A stretch of 64,000 nt of DNA from CAZWCE01 sp964632505 (GCA_964632505.1 CAZWCE010000007.1:124001-188000); one strand, 5' to 3'; shown: positions 16,944-26,626, counted from the first letter of the stretch. Notes: generated by a model from the sequence alone, not told the origin. A program made the numbers and translations.

Positions 16944-18914
16944 TCACCCTCCCTCTTCGGATCGTGTCTCCAAATCTTCCCACCGGGCATAGGCCTCTTC
17001 CAGCGAACTTTCGGTCGCTTCCATGTCCCGGGTCACCGAGTCGATCTCGCCCGAAGGCTGCCGGTAGAACTCCGGCTCCGACATCCGATCGTAAAGCTCT
17101 CGGCGTTTTTGTTCCAGCGATTCGAGCTTCTCCGGAAGTTGTTCCAGCTCCAGCCGTTCTCCGTAGGTCAGTCGTTTTCCTCCCGCCTGTGACGCCGATT
17201 TCTTGTGGGAAGCCTCTCCATCAGGGCCCGGCTTTTTCTTTTCAGGGGGAGTCGTTTCCGCACTCTCCGCCTGCCGCGAGAGTTTCTTGATTTGCAGATA
17301 ATCGCTGTATCCCCCGGCGTATTCCTTGACCACCCCCTCCCCTTCGAACGAGAAAATCCCGGTGACCACGTTGTCGAGAAACGCCCGATCGTGACTGACC
17401 ATCAGCACGGTCCCCTGGTATTCGATCAGCATCCGCTCCAAGAGTTCAAGCGTCTCCATATCGAGGTCGTTGGTCGGCTCGTCGAGCACCAAAACATTCG
17501 AAGGCTTGGAGAAAAGACGTGCCAGAAGCAGTCGATTCCGCTCTCCGCCGGAAAGGAATTTCACCAGATCGCGTGCTCTGGCGGGGGAGAAAAGAAAATC
17601 CTGCATGTAGCCGATGACGTGCTTCCGCTTGCCGTCGATCATCAGGTAATCGGTTCCGAGTCCCAGGTTTTCGATGAGCGTCTTTTCACCATCCAGTTGG
17701 GCATGCAGTTGATCGAAATAGGCGATCTCCAGATGCGTCCCATGGCGGAGGATCCCCTCTTGCGGAGCCGTTTCTCCCAGCAGAATTTTCAGGAGCGTCG
17801 TCTTGCCGATGCCGTTGGGCCCAATCACGCCGACCTTGTCGCCGCGCATGATAAGCGTGGAAAAATCCTCCACGATCGGGCCATCCTCGAAACCGAAGGT
17901 GATCTCCTTCGCCTCGATGACCAGCCGTCCCGACTTTCGAGCCTCTTGCAGGTTCATGCGGACCTTGCCGACTTTTTCGCGTCGTTCTTGTCGCCGACGA
18001 CGCAGATCCTGAAGCGCCCGGACGCGCCCCTCGTTCCGCGTCCGCCGGGCCTTGATGCCGCTACGAATCCAGGCTTCTTCTTCCGCCAGCTTCTTGTCGA
18101 ACTGCTCGAACTGCTGCTCTTCCGCTTTCAAGTCGCTCTCTTTGCGCGATAGATAGGTCCGGTAATCGCAGTCGTACGACCGCAACTTGCCGCGATCGAG
18201 ATCGAAGATTCGCGAAGCGAGATTCTGCAGGAAGAAGCGATCGTGCGTCACGAAAACCAACGTCCCGCGATACGACTCGAAAAAGGACTCCAGCCAATCG
18301 ATGGAACGGATGTCCAAATGATTCGTCGGTTCGTCGAGCAGGAGGATGTCGGGCCGGCCGACGAGGGCCCGAGCCAAGAGCACCCGACGTTTCATCCCGG
18401 CCGAAAGGACCGACACCTCGTCTTCCGGCTCCAGGTTCATCTGCTGGAGGACCGTCAAAATACGCGACTGGAGCTGCCAGGCGTTCTCCTTCTCGATGAC
18501 TTCCGCCAGACGATCCATCTCCTTCTGAAGCGAACCGAGGTTGCCTCCGTGTCCTCGGGCCGCCTCGGCGATCTGCCCAGACACCCGATGATACCGCACC
18601 AGCAGTTCTCCCAGGGGCGTTCTTGCGTCTCCCTTGGCGCGAACTCCCGGGGCAACCTGATCGTAGATGGCTCCCGAAAGATCCTCGGGCACATGCTGCG
18701 GCACCATGGAGGTGTACAAACCGACCGATCGGACGATCTCTCCATCGTCCGGTTCGAGACTTCCCCGAATCAGATTCAACAGCGTCGACTTCCCCTCGCC
18801 GTTGCGGCCGAGCAGACCGATCCGCTCGCCGGGTTGGATCGAAAAATTCACCCGGTCCAGAAGTAACGGACCGCCGAAACTCATGCTGACGTCGCGAAAC
18901 TGAAGGTAGGCCAT
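16944..18914 (-). CDS. ABC-F family ATPase (Uup-like)
   Basis: ABC-F proteins are soluble twin-ATPase proteins that act on the ribosome and lack membrane domains. The 656-residue product has two nucleotide-binding domains. The first has Walker A GRNGEGKST near residue 36, signature LSAGMKRRVLLARA near 165 and Walker B ILLLDEPTNHLD. The second has GPNGIGKTT near 361, LSGGERNRLLLAR near 451 and VLVLDEPTNDLD. A basic linker separates the domains. A charged coiled-coil tail from about residue 545 resembles Uup, which is linked to ribosome function and repeat stability. The start at 18914 leads directly into the first domain. No transporter permease is nearby. Confidence 0.9.
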   Translation of the reverse strand: MAYLQFRDVSMSFGGPLLLDRVNFSIQPGERIGLLGRNGEGKSTLLNLIRGSLEPDDGEIVRSVGLYTSMVPQHVPEDLSGAIYDQVAPGVRAKGDARTPLGELLVRYHRVSGQIAEAARGHGGNLGSLQKEMDRLAEVIEKENAWQLQSRILTVLQQMNLEPEDEVSVLSAGMKRRVLLARALVGRPDILLLDEPTNHLDIRSIDWLESFFESYRGTLVFVTHDRFFLQNLASRIFDLDRGKLRSYDCDYRTYLSRKESDLKAEEQQFEQFDKKLAEEEAWIRSGIKARRTRNEGRVRALQDLRRRRQERREKVGKVRMNLQEARKSGRLVIEAKEITFGFEDGPIVEDFSTLIMRGDKVGVIGPNGIGKTTLLKILLGETAPQEGILRHGTHLEIAYFDQLHAQLDGEKTLIENLGLGTDYLMIDGKRKHVIGYMQDFLFSPARARDLVKFLSGGERNRLLLARLFSKPSNVLVLDEPTNDLDMETLELLERMLIEYQGTVLMVSHDRAFLDNVVTGIFSFEGEGVVKEYAGGYSDYLQIKKLSRQAESAETTPPEKKKPGPDGEASHKKSASQAGGKRLTYGERLELEQLPEKLESLEQKRRELYDRMSEPEFYRQPSGEIDSVTRDMEATESSLEEAYARWEDLETRSEEGG

Positions 18915-18943
18915 GAACCTCTTTCTATGGAGCGTCGCATATC

Positions 18944-19015
18944 TAGTGAACCCCGGGCGAACAGCGAGAGCCCGACCTCACGGGCGTCACTGCATGAACC
19001 GAGGGGCCACTATTG
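18944..19015. repeat. Dispersed intergenic repeat-like element, copy A
   Basis: This stretch begins TAGTGAACC, contains GCGAGAGCCCG and ends GGGGCCACTATTG. The same ordered blocks recur at 29501-29566 in another intergenic region. The match is imperfect, with insertions between blocks. It lies just upstream of the ABC-F gene. It could be a degenerate repetitive extragenic element, but two copies are too few to define its limits. Confidence 0.35.
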
Positions 19016-19078
19016 ATGCGGATATGAATAAGAGTGAAAAAGCTGAAGGATCGAACCGGCTGTGAATCGAATGTTCGC

Positions 19079-20125
19079 TTAGGAGAGATCGCGTCCCTTG
19101 CCCGAATCGCCCAGGGGCATCACTTCGGCGGGGTACGGCTGCAAAAAAGCCTGCTTCGCAATGTATGCTTCCTGGAACCGCTTCGCCCAGGACTTGAGAA
19201 TCGCGACCGGAACACAGAGCGGCGTCGCCTCACGACGGAACTCTTCCAGAAGATCGAGGAAATAGTCTCGCTCCGCCGACTCGATCTTCTTCGAAAAGTA
19301 CCCGAAGAGGTGTTGCAGGGCGTTGACCCGCGGCCCCGTCTCCGGTGGATGAGACATTCCCTCTTGAAAACGAATGGTGTACGCTTGCATGACATCATCG
19401 AATTTTTGGTTCCCTCCGTCGGCGACGATCCGCCCCAATTCTCGTAGAGCCGATTCGCACATCGCCATGAGCAGGAATTTATGGCGGGCATGGAACTCCA
19501 CCAGGTGTCGCATGCGTCCCAGTTCGGCGATGCGCCGCAATCGGGCCATCGCGAAGACGCGCGTGAGCCAATGTTCCCGGAGGACATAGTTTTTCAGTCT
19601 GCCCTCGTCCTCCATCGCGATCGCCGGGTAGGCCTCTTGCATGCTCGCGGCGAACATTCCGGCCGACTTCCCAGCGAGGGCCGAATCCTCGGCACTCCGG
19701 TAGACGCGCACATTGCCGGGACCGCAGGTGGGCGATCGATACTTCAGGAGAAAGCCGTCGGGCGTCGTCGGCAGTTCGCGAAGGAATCGGTCGATCACCG
19801 CGTGCATCGACTCGGTTACATCCTTCCCCGTCGCCGGCTGCACCAGCAATGTTCTCACGGAAGAGTCTTCCTCATCGTTTCCCGCCCCGCGTACCAATCG
19901 CACCGGGCGCCGCGGCACTCCCAGCCCGCTCTCCACCTCGGGACAGAAATCGACGAAATCGACATACGGCCGCAACCGTTCCACAAAGGGATCGCGTAGG
20001 AGATCGCCGTTCCAACGGCAAACAGCGAATCCCAGGCAACGACTGACGACCACCGTCGGCTTCACCTCGAACCATTCCGCCACGTCCTTTCCCTGTTCTC
20101 GGTCGTTCGATTCGGGGGGCCCCAT
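19079..20125 (-). CDS. DUF523-DUF1722 protein (YbgA type)
   Basis: The 348-residue product joins two uncharacterised domains often fused in bacteria. The amino half carries the DUF523 motifs SRCLGFAVCRWNG near residue 28 and KYRSPTCGPG near residue 126, whose conserved cysteines suggest a metal or cofactor site. The carboxyl half (about residues 190-325) matches DUF1722, with HARHKFLLMAM near residue 220 and PxTGPRVNALQHLFGYF-like sequence near 275. The start at 20125 is preceded by GAGGAG six bases upstream on the coding strand; an upstream extension to 20194 lacks this. The gene is divergent from the SDR gene. Biochemical function is not known to me. Confidence 0.82.
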   Translation of the reverse strand: MGPPESNDREQGKDVAEWFEVKPTVVVSRCLGFAVCRWNGDLLRDPFVERLRPYVDFVDFCPEVESGLGVPRRPVRLVRGAGNDEEDSSVRTLLVQPATGKDVTESMHAVIDRFLRELPTTPDGFLLKYRSPTCGPGNVRVYRSAEDSALAGKSAGMFAASMQEAYPAIAMEDEGRLKNYVLREHWLTRVFAMARLRRIAELGRMRHLVEFHARHKFLLMAMCESALRELGRIVADGGNQKFDDVMQAYTIRFQEGMSHPPETGPRVNALQHLFGYFSKKIESAERDYFLDLLEEFRREATPLCVPVAILKSWAKRFQEAYIAKQAFLQPYPAEVMPLGDSGKGRDLS

Positions 20126-20322
20126 GGTTTTCTCCTCGGTGCATGCAGATATAATGGCAACAAGCGAAGGACAAAATCGCTCCTTCGGCAACAACCTCCA
20201 TTATACGTATTCACCCGCTTCGGGCATCCTCCCCCGGATTCCGGAAATGCTTGCCGGCGAGATACGGACTAGCAACGAGAATCACTATTGCTTTCCCAGG
20301 ATTGAATGAAAGAGGTTTTTTC

Positions 20323-21075
20323 ATGGCTGAAACCCGTCTACAAGGTGCTCGTGTCCTCGTGACCGGTGGTTCAAGCGAAACCGGTCCTTTCCTGTGCCGC
20401 CAATTCGCCGAAGCGGGCGCGCATGTTTGGACGACATGGTTTTCCAACGAAAAGGGCGCGAACGAAACGATCGCCCAGGTCGAGAAGCACGATGTCCAAG
20501 GGCGTGCCTCCCATTTCGATCTCCTCGACCAGAAGAGCATCGACCGGCTGATCGATGAAATCCGAAGCGAGTGGCCCGGGCTCGATGTGCTCCTGTTGAA
20601 CTGCGGTTCCAAGGGACTGCGCCCTTTTCGCGACCTTTCGCGCGATCAGGTCGATATGGCGTTCGACGGCAACGTGAAGGGGAATTTCATGCTGGCCAAG
20701 GAGCTGGGCTTCTGGATGAAAGAGACCGGCGGGCTGGGGAAGATCCTCCAACTCTCGGCGATGTCGGCCGAGAACACGACTCATTCCGCCTACGGAATGG
20801 CGAAAGCGGCCCAGAATGTGATCGCCGATCATCTCGCTTTCCATTTGGCACCGGAGGTGACGGTCAATACCATCGCGCCGATCACGATCGATCAGGACCC
20901 GGAGAGTCGGACACCACCGCCCGACAAGGCTCCCCTCGGTCGGCGCATCCACGCGCGGGAAATCGCCCGCATGTGCCGGCTTCTCTGCGATCCGGCTTTC
21001 GACACCGTCACGGGGCAGTTGATCCGCATGGATAGCGGTCGGCATGTCGTCAACGCCTTCCCGAAGGAGCTGTAA
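20323..21075 (+). CDS. Short-chain dehydrogenase/reductase (SDR)
   Basis: This 250-residue NAD(P)-dependent oxidoreductase has the SDR cofactor loop TGGSSETG near residue 14, the NCG segment near residue 93, and the catalytic Tyr157-x3-Lys161 pair with Ser145 or Ser148. The carboxyl part ends with the usual GQLIRMDSGRHV strand. The ATG at 20323 has AGAGG upstream; the longer frame from 20251 has no such signal. It resembles FabG-like reductases in length and motif spacing, but SDR substrates cannot be told from motifs. A 255-base gap to pyrD suggests separate transcription. Confidence 0.88.
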   Translation: MAETRLQGARVLVTGGSSETGPFLCRQFAEAGAHVWTTWFSNEKGANETIAQVEKHDVQGRASHFDLLDQKSIDRLIDEIRSEWPGLDVLLLNCGSKGLRPFRDLSRDQVDMAFDGNVKGNFMLAKELGFWMKETGGLGKILQLSAMSAENTTHSAYGMAKAAQNVIADHLAFHLAPEVTVNTIAPITIDQDPESRTPPPDKAPLGRRIHAREIARMCRLLCDPAFDTVTGQLIRMDSGRHVVNAFPKEL

Positions 21076-21330
21076 ACATCTCCGTTTGATCCCCCACTTC
21101 GGCGAAAAACACGACGGGGACATCATCGACCGGACATTGAGAAACGCATCGCGAGAGGGGCATGCCGAGTCGGACGGAGGCCGTTGCTCGAACTTCCCGA
21201 CCGGGGTAGAATAGTCTTTTCGATTCGCCAATGGGTCGCGGCGTTCCCAACTCGGGATCATTTCCCCGGGAAAGATCACCCGGCACCAGCGGCCACCCCC
21301 CTGTTTCCCCCGAAGGAAAGCCAGAGGAGT

Positions 21331-22272
21331 ATGTCTCCGGATTTGAATACACCGACTCATTCCGATCCCCGGCTGAAGGTTCGCCTGGGTCGTCTCACTT
21401 TGGAAAACCCCGTGATGGTCGCCTCCGGCACGTTTGGGTACGCGCGAGAAATGTCGGAAATCATTGACCTCTCGAGACTTGGGGCGATCGTCCCGAAAAC
21501 GATCACCTTCGATCCCCGCGCCGGTAACCGCCCCCCACGGACGGCGGAAACCCCGGCGGGGCTCCTCAATTCCATCGGACTGGACAACGACGGACTCGAC
21601 GAATTCCTCCGCCGAAAGATGCCCTGGCTGGCCAACTTGCCGACGAAAATCGTGGTGAGCATCGCCGGAAAGAGCCTCGAAGACTTTCAAAAAATGGCAG
21701 AAGTCCTCGACGGCGCTGACGGCGTTGCGGCGTTGGAGCTGAACATCTCTTGCCCAAACGTCAGTGGTGGAGTGAATTTCGCCACCGATCCCCGACTCTG
21801 CGAAGAGGTGGTCGCGGCGGTCCGAACATCGACGGAAACTCCCATCATTGCGAAACTAACGCCGAACGTGACCGACATCGCCGTGATCGCGAAGGCCGCG
21901 GAATCGGGTGGGGCCGATGCGGTGGCGGCGATCAACACCTGCCTCGGCCTTTCGGTCGACTGGCGACGTCGCAAACCCAGACTCGGCAACGGATTCGGAG
22001 GACTCAGCGGTCCGGCGATCAAGCCGATTGCCCTAAGGGCGGTCGCCCAAATTCATCGAGCGGTGTCCATTCCGATCATCGGCATCGGGGGCATCGCCAA
22101 CGTCGACGATGTGATGGAGTTTCTCGTCGCCGGAGCGACGGCGGTCCAGGTCGGAACGGCCAATTTCTACCGACCTCGCGTCGTTCACGAAATCCTCGAT
22201 GCCCTACCCGGCCTGCTCGACCTAGCCGAGGTGGAGCATCTCGACGACTTGATCGGAACGCTGGAACTTTGA
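21331..22272 (+). CDS. pyrD: Dihydroorotate dehydrogenase, class 1B-like
   Basis: PyrD oxidises dihydroorotate to orotate in pyrimidine synthesis. The 313-residue product has the FMN and substrate segments ASGTFGYA near residue 31 and NSIGLDNDG near 80. The catalytic cysteine C141 lies in LNISCPNVSGG. INTCLGLSVDW and the phosphate-binding IIGIGGI and GATAVQVGTAN strands follow. Cysteine as catalytic base and the WRRRKPRLGNGFGGLSGPAI segment indicate class 1, type B, which normally partners with PyrK. No pyrK lies here. The ATG at 21331 follows AGAGGAG closely. The next gene, trpS, begins 60 bases after the stop. Confidence 0.93.
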   Translation: MSPDLNTPTHSDPRLKVRLGRLTLENPVMVASGTFGYAREMSEIIDLSRLGAIVPKTITFDPRAGNRPPRTAETPAGLLNSIGLDNDGLDEFLRRKMPWLANLPTKIVVSIAGKSLEDFQKMAEVLDGADGVAALELNISCPNVSGGVNFATDPRLCEEVVAAVRTSTETPIIAKLTPNVTDIAVIAKAAESGGADAVAAINTCLGLSVDWRRRKPRLGNGFGGLSGPAIKPIALRAVAQIHRAVSIPIIGIGGIANVDDVMEFLVAGATAVQVGTANFYRPRVVHEILDALPGLLDLAEVEHLDDLIGTLEL

Positions 22273-22332
22273 GTGAACTTCACTGCCGAGCGGCCATTGA
22301 CTCGAACACCTTTCACGACGGAAAAAGCGATC

Positions 22333-23301
22333 ATGCGAGTGCTTTCTGGAATCCAACCGACCGGACGTTTCCACTGGGGAAACTACTTCGGGGCGATTCG
22401 CCAATACATCGACCTTCAGGACGAAGCGGACGTCGCCTATTACTTCATCGCGAATCTGCATGCCCTGACCACCGTCCGCGATGCCGAAGCGATGAGGGGC
22501 TTCACGCAAGATGCTGCAATCGATTTGTTGGCGCTGGGGCTGGACCCCGATCGGGCGATCCTCTTCGTGCAGTCCGACGTTCCGGAAGTTTCCGAGTTGT
22601 GCTGGCTATTGATGACCGGCGCGCCGATGGGGCTGCTCGAACGCTGTCATGCCTATAAGGATAAAAAGGCCCGCGGGCTCGCCGCCAACGCCGGGCTGTT
22701 CGCCTATCCGGTGCTCCAAGCGGCCGACATTTTGGCGTTCGACTCCGACACGGTGCCCGTCGGCGAGGATCAGGTGCAGCACATCGAAGTTTCCCGCGAC
22801 TTGGCGGCCGGGTTCAATCATCAGTTCGGCGAAGTCTTCAAACTGCCCAAGGCGAAGGTGCTCGAATCGGCCGGCAAGGTCCCCGGCACCGACGGGGAGA
22901 AGATGTCGAAGAGTTACGACAACACGATCGAGGTCTTCGAGGAAGTCAAACCGCAGAAGAAGAAAATCATGCGCATCACGACCGACTCGCGTCCGATGGA
23001 GGACGCGAAGGATCCCGAGACCGATCACCTCTTCCAGTTGATCCGGCATTTCGCCGACCCGGAGGAGGTGCAGGAGTGGGCCGCCACCTATCGCAAAGGC
23101 GGATTCGGCTACGGTTCGGTCAAAAAAAGACTGGCGGAACTGGCGGATTCGTACTTCGCCGAAGCACGCAGCCGTCGGGCGGAACTGGAAAGCCATCCCG
23201 AAAAGGTTCGCGAGATTCTCGGCGACGGAGCCGCCGAGGCCCGAAAGCAGGCTTCCGAAGTGCTCCATCGGGCCCAAGAGGCGTGCGGACTTCGATCCTG
23301 A
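22333..23301 (+). CDS. trpS: Tryptophanyl-tRNA synthetase
   Basis: TrpS charges tRNA-Trp. The 322-residue product is of normal length for the bacterial enzyme. The class I signature appears as GRFHWGN at residues 11-17 (the HIGH equivalent), with the family GIQPTG just before it. The KMSKS loop is exact, within EKMSKSYDN near residue 193. GEDQVQHIE in the Rossmann fold is also typical. The ATG at 22333 starts the conserved MRVLSGIQPTG; the upstream open frame to 22273 is unrelated to the family. It is packed between pyrD and acpS, consistent with one transcript. Confidence 0.96.
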   Translation: MRVLSGIQPTGRFHWGNYFGAIRQYIDLQDEADVAYYFIANLHALTTVRDAEAMRGFTQDAAIDLLALGLDPDRAILFVQSDVPEVSELCWLLMTGAPMGLLERCHAYKDKKARGLAANAGLFAYPVLQAADILAFDSDTVPVGEDQVQHIEVSRDLAAGFNHQFGEVFKLPKAKVLESAGKVPGTDGEKMSKSYDNTIEVFEEVKPQKKKIMRITTDSRPMEDAKDPETDHLFQLIRHFADPEEVQEWAATYRKGGFGYGSVKKRLAELADSYFAEARSRRAELESHPEKVREILGDGAAEARKQASEVLHRAQEACGLRS

Positions 23302-23357
23302 TCGCCCCAGAAGATTTCGCCCAGAAAGAACCCTATACGCACAAGGATTCCTCCACC

Positions 23358-23753
23358 GTGGAACTCATCGGCGTCGGCACCGACATCACCGAATGCCATC
23401 GGATAGAAAAGATGATCGAGAAGCACGGCGACCAGTTTCTCGAGCGGGTCTACACCGACGTTGAACGGGAATACTGCGGGATCAAGAAGCAGGCGATCCT
23501 CCACTATACCGGGAGATGGGCGGCGAAAGAGGCGGCATTGAAGGCGATCGGAACCGGCTGGATACGTGGGATCACCTGGCGCGACGCCGAAGTCGTCAAC
23601 GCACCCAGCGGGAAACCGAGTCTCCGACTTTCCGGCGGAGCCGCCGAACACGCCGAGCAGTTGGGGATACAGCAAATGCAGCTCTCCATTTCACATTGCC
23701 AGAGCCACGCCGTCGCCTTCGTGGTCGCGGTCGGCCAACCGCCCGACGATTGA
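23358..23753 (+). CDS. acpS: Holo-[acyl-carrier-protein] synthase
   Basis: AcpS transfers 4'-phosphopantetheine from coenzyme A to acyl carrier proteins. The 131-residue product has the family's GVGTDITE near residue 5, the metal-binding Asp, VYTDVEREYC near residue 32, and RWAAKEAALKAIGTG near residue 56 with the second metal ligand Glu. The final LSISHCQSHAVAFVV strand is also canonical. The start is GTG at 23358, since the family sequence MELIGVGTD begins there and AGGA lies upstream; the frame is open further upstream but only shadows trpS. It could modify the acyl carrier protein encoded at 34805-35056. Confidence 0.93.
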   Translation: MELIGVGTDITECHRIEKMIEKHGDQFLERVYTDVEREYCGIKKQAILHYTGRWAAKEAALKAIGTGWIRGITWRDAEVVNAPSGKPSLRLSGGAAEHAEQLGIQQMQLSISHCQSHAVAFVVAVGQPPDD

Positions 23754-23807
23754 CCGAAAGCATTCCCGGAACCAGTCGGAATGATATGGCGTGGAAAGGG
23801 TTACACC

Positions 23808-25223
23808 ATGGAATTTCGCCGCGAACAAGACATGCTGGGAGAAAAACAGCTCCCGGCCGACGCCCTTCACGGCATTCATACCCTCCGGGCGGTCGAGAAT
23901 TTTCCCGTCGCCGGGCGACCGGTGCATCCGGCGCTCATCGAGGCCTACGGCGCCGTGAAACTCGCCGCCGCTCGGACGAATCACTCCCTCGGCCTCTGGG
24001 ATGAGGCGACCGATGCGGCGATCGAAGCGGCCTGCCTCGAAGTGGCCGAAGGGAAACTCCACGCGCACTTTCTCGTCGATGCGATGCAGGGCGGGGCCGG
24101 TACCTCGACGAACATGAACGTCAACGAGGTGATCGCCAACCGTGCTTTGGTGCTCTTGGGAAAAAAACCCGGCGAATACGAAATCGTTCATCCTCTGGAC
24201 GACATCAATCGACACCAGTCGACCAACGACACCTACCCCACCGCTTTGAAAGTGGCGGCGATTCGTGGAATCCGTACGCTCGAACAGGCCGTGGTCCGTC
24301 TCGTGGAAGCGTTTCAGGCGAAAGAGAAGGAATTCGGCAGCCTGGTCAAGATCGGACGCACCCAACTGCAGGACGCCGTGTTGACGACGCTCGGCCGGGA
24401 AATGTCGGCCTACGCCGAAGCCTTTTCCCGCGACCGCTGGCGCATCTACAAATGCGAAGAGCGGCTCCGGGTCGTCAACCTCGGCGGGACGGCGATCGGG
24501 ACGGGCCTCGGGGCACCGCGCCTGTACATTTTTCGTGTCGTCGAGGAACTCCGCTCCATCACCTCCCTCGGACTGGCTCGGGCCGAAAACCTGATCGAGG
24601 CGACCCAAAATACCGACGTCTTCGTCGAAGTGAGCGGCATCCTCCGGGCGCTCGCTTCGAGTTTACTGAAGGTATCGAACGACCTCCGCCTGCTCTCCAG
24701 CGGTCCCGACGCCGGTTTCGCCGAGCTTCACATGCCGCCGCGTCAGGCCGGTTCCTCAATCATGCCGGGCAAGGTGAACCCCGTGATTTGCGAATCGGTC
24801 GGCCAAGCGGCCATCGCCGTGATGGGCCACGATCAGATGATTCTCCAAGCCGCCTCGGGGGGAAATCTCGATCTGAACCAGTTCTATCCGCTCATCGCCG
24901 ACAGTTTGTTGCACGCGATCGACCTATTGACCCAGGCCTGCGACATCTTCGAGCGACACTGCCTCGGCGAACTGGAAGCGAACGAATCACGCCTGCGGGA
25001 GAACGTGGCCAACAGCACCGCAACCGTGACCGCCCTTTTGGAGAAGCTCGGTTACGAGAAAGCGACCGAGCTCGCCCTGACGGCGAAAGCGACCGGCGAG
25101 GGGATTCGCCGACTGGCCGTCGAGCGTCAGTGGCTCACCGAAGAGGAGTTCGATCAATGCGTCGCACCGGAGCGTGTCACGCGACTCGGCTCGAAACCTC
25201 CCGGTCGCTCTCGCGAAACGTAG
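23808..25223 (+). CDS. aspA: Aspartate ammonia-lyase
   Basis: AspA converts aspartate to fumarate and ammonia. The 471-residue product has the fumarase/aspartase fold motifs GAGTSTNMNVNEVIANRA near residue 97, QSTNDTYPTA near residue 139 and the superfamily signature GSSIMPGKVNP near residue 315. The amino-terminal ERxExDxLGExxLP-like segment and NEVIANRALVLLG favour aspartase over fumarase. The ATG at 23808 follows GGAAAGGG with seven bases of spacing. The next gene is hydF. In a number of anaerobes, to my knowledge, aspA sits beside hydrogenase maturation genes, so the pairing may be functional. A fumarase role is a lesser alternative. Confidence 0.88.
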   Translation: MEFRREQDMLGEKQLPADALHGIHTLRAVENFPVAGRPVHPALIEAYGAVKLAAARTNHSLGLWDEATDAAIEAACLEVAEGKLHAHFLVDAMQGGAGTSTNMNVNEVIANRALVLLGKKPGEYEIVHPLDDINRHQSTNDTYPTALKVAAIRGIRTLEQAVVRLVEAFQAKEKEFGSLVKIGRTQLQDAVLTTLGREMSAYAEAFSRDRWRIYKCEERLRVVNLGGTAIGTGLGAPRLYIFRVVEELRSITSLGLARAENLIEATQNTDVFVEVSGILRALASSLLKVSNDLRLLSSGPDAGFAELHMPPRQAGSSIMPGKVNPVICESVGQAAIAVMGHDQMILQAASGGNLDLNQFYPLIADSLLHAIDLLTQACDIFERHCLGELEANESRLRENVANSTATVTALLEKLGYEKATELALTAKATGEGIRRLAVERQWLTEEEFDQCVAPERVTRLGSKPPGRSRET

Positions 25224-25356
25224 CCCCTGCGGCTGTTTCTCCGGGGCCCCCCTACAACAGACCGTGTTTTCCAAGGGCTCCCCAAGTGGCAAAATGCTCA
25301 CTCTTTTTGCCGTTTAACGAGTTTGCTTTTTTTTCCCATCGCCTTATTATAATGGT

Positions 25357-26598
25357 ATGAGAAAAACACCCAAAGGGCTCCGCCTCCATATCGGACTTTT
25401 CGGACGCCGCAACGCCGGCAAATCCAGCATTCTGAACGCACTGACGCGCCAGGAGGTCTCCATCGTCTCGGAGGTCGCCGGCACGACGACCGACCCGGTG
25501 GAAAAGCCGATGGAGATGCTGCCGGTCGGACCGGTGCTGTTCATCGATACCGCCGGGATCGATGATCTCGGGGCACTGGGCGAGTTGCGCGTCCGCAAAA
25601 CCCAACAGGTCTTCGACCGCACCGACGTGGGCGTGATCGTCGTGCCGCATGGGGATTGGTCCCCGTTCGAGGAGACGATCGTCGAGCAACTCACCGGGCG
25701 CGATATTCCCGTGGTGGTCGTCTTCAATAAGTCCGATGTCGACGCTCCTTCCGAAGAACTGCTCTCGGCGCTGAAAAAGCGGAAAATTCCATTCCTCGAA
25801 ACGATCGCCACCCAAGGGAAGGGAATTCGCGATCTGCACGAGACGATCATTCGCATCACGCCGGAGGAATACTTCTCGCCGCCTTCGATCGTTTCCGATC
25901 TGATTCCGCCTGGAGAATTGGCGGTGCTGGTCGTTCCGATCGACAAAGAAGCCCCTCGTGGTCGGCTCATTCTGCCCCAGGTTCAAACGATCCGCGACTT
26001 GCTCGACGGCGACCAGTACGCCATGGTGGTCAAGGAAAGGGAACTCCGGGACGCTCTGGACCGGCTTAAGCGGCCTCCCGGCATCGTGGTGACCGACAGT
26101 CAGGCGTTCTTGAAGGTCGCGGCCGATACCCCGCCGGAAATCAAGATGACCTCCTTTTCCATTCTTTTCGCCCGGCAGAAAGGCGACTTGATGCAAATGG
26201 TGCAGGGAGCGGCGTCGATCGAACACCTGGATCTCAATGCCCGGATCCTCATCGCCGAAGCCTGTTCGCATCACCCCATCACCGAGGATATCGGGCGTGT
26301 GAAAATTCCCCGCTGGCTACGACAGTTCGTGGGAGGCGACCTCGACCTCACGCATGTACAGGGGCACGATTTTCCGGAAGATCTCTCGCCGTGGGACCTG
26401 GTCATCCACTGTGGGGCGTGCATGTGGAATCGGCGGGAGATGCTCACTCGATTGGTGCGATGCCGTGAAGCGGGCGTACCCATCACGAATTACGGACTGG
26501 CGATCGCCTACTCTTTGGGGATTTTCGAACGGGCCCTGGAGCCGTTTCCCGACGCCTTGGAAGGTTATCGTCGGATTCTCGCCCAAACGCAACTTTGA
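25357..26598 (+). CDS. hydF: [FeFe]-hydrogenase maturation GTPase HydF
   Basis: HydF is the scaffold on which the diiron subcluster of [FeFe]-hydrogenase is assembled before transfer to HydA. The 413-residue product has an amino-terminal GTPase domain with P-loop GRRNAGKSS near residue 16, the DTAGIDD switch, and NKSD. The carboxyl domain holds the HydF-specific iron-sulfur motif, C303-x-H305 then H351-C352-x2-C355. This motif separates it from Era and other GTPases. HydE, HydG and the hydrogenase are not in this window, so they must lie elsewhere. A downstream epimerase gene follows after 28 bases. Confidence 0.94.
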   Translation: MRKTPKGLRLHIGLFGRRNAGKSSILNALTRQEVSIVSEVAGTTTDPVEKPMEMLPVGPVLFIDTAGIDDLGALGELRVRKTQQVFDRTDVGVIVVPHGDWSPFEETIVEQLTGRDIPVVVVFNKSDVDAPSEELLSALKKRKIPFLETIATQGKGIRDLHETIIRITPEEYFSPPSIVSDLIPPGELAVLVVPIDKEAPRGRLILPQVQTIRDLLDGDQYAMVVKERELRDALDRLKRPPGIVVTDSQAFLKVAADTPPEIKMTSFSILFARQKGDLMQMVQGAASIEHLDLNARILIAEACSHHPITEDIGRVKIPRWLRQFVGGDLDLTHVQGHDFPEDLSPWDLVIHCGACMWNRREMLTRLVRCREAGVPITNYGLAIAYSLGIFERALEPFPDALEGYRRILAQTQL

Positions 26599-26626
26599 GA
26601 GCCCCACCACACACAGGGAGACGACG

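Noticed and set aside
25348..25353. A perfect TATAAT just before the hydF start, suggesting a leaderless promoter
   Set aside because: Only three bases separate the hexamer from the ATG, so the start point would fall inside the coding region, and the best -35 partner is 19 bases away. It is more likely chance.
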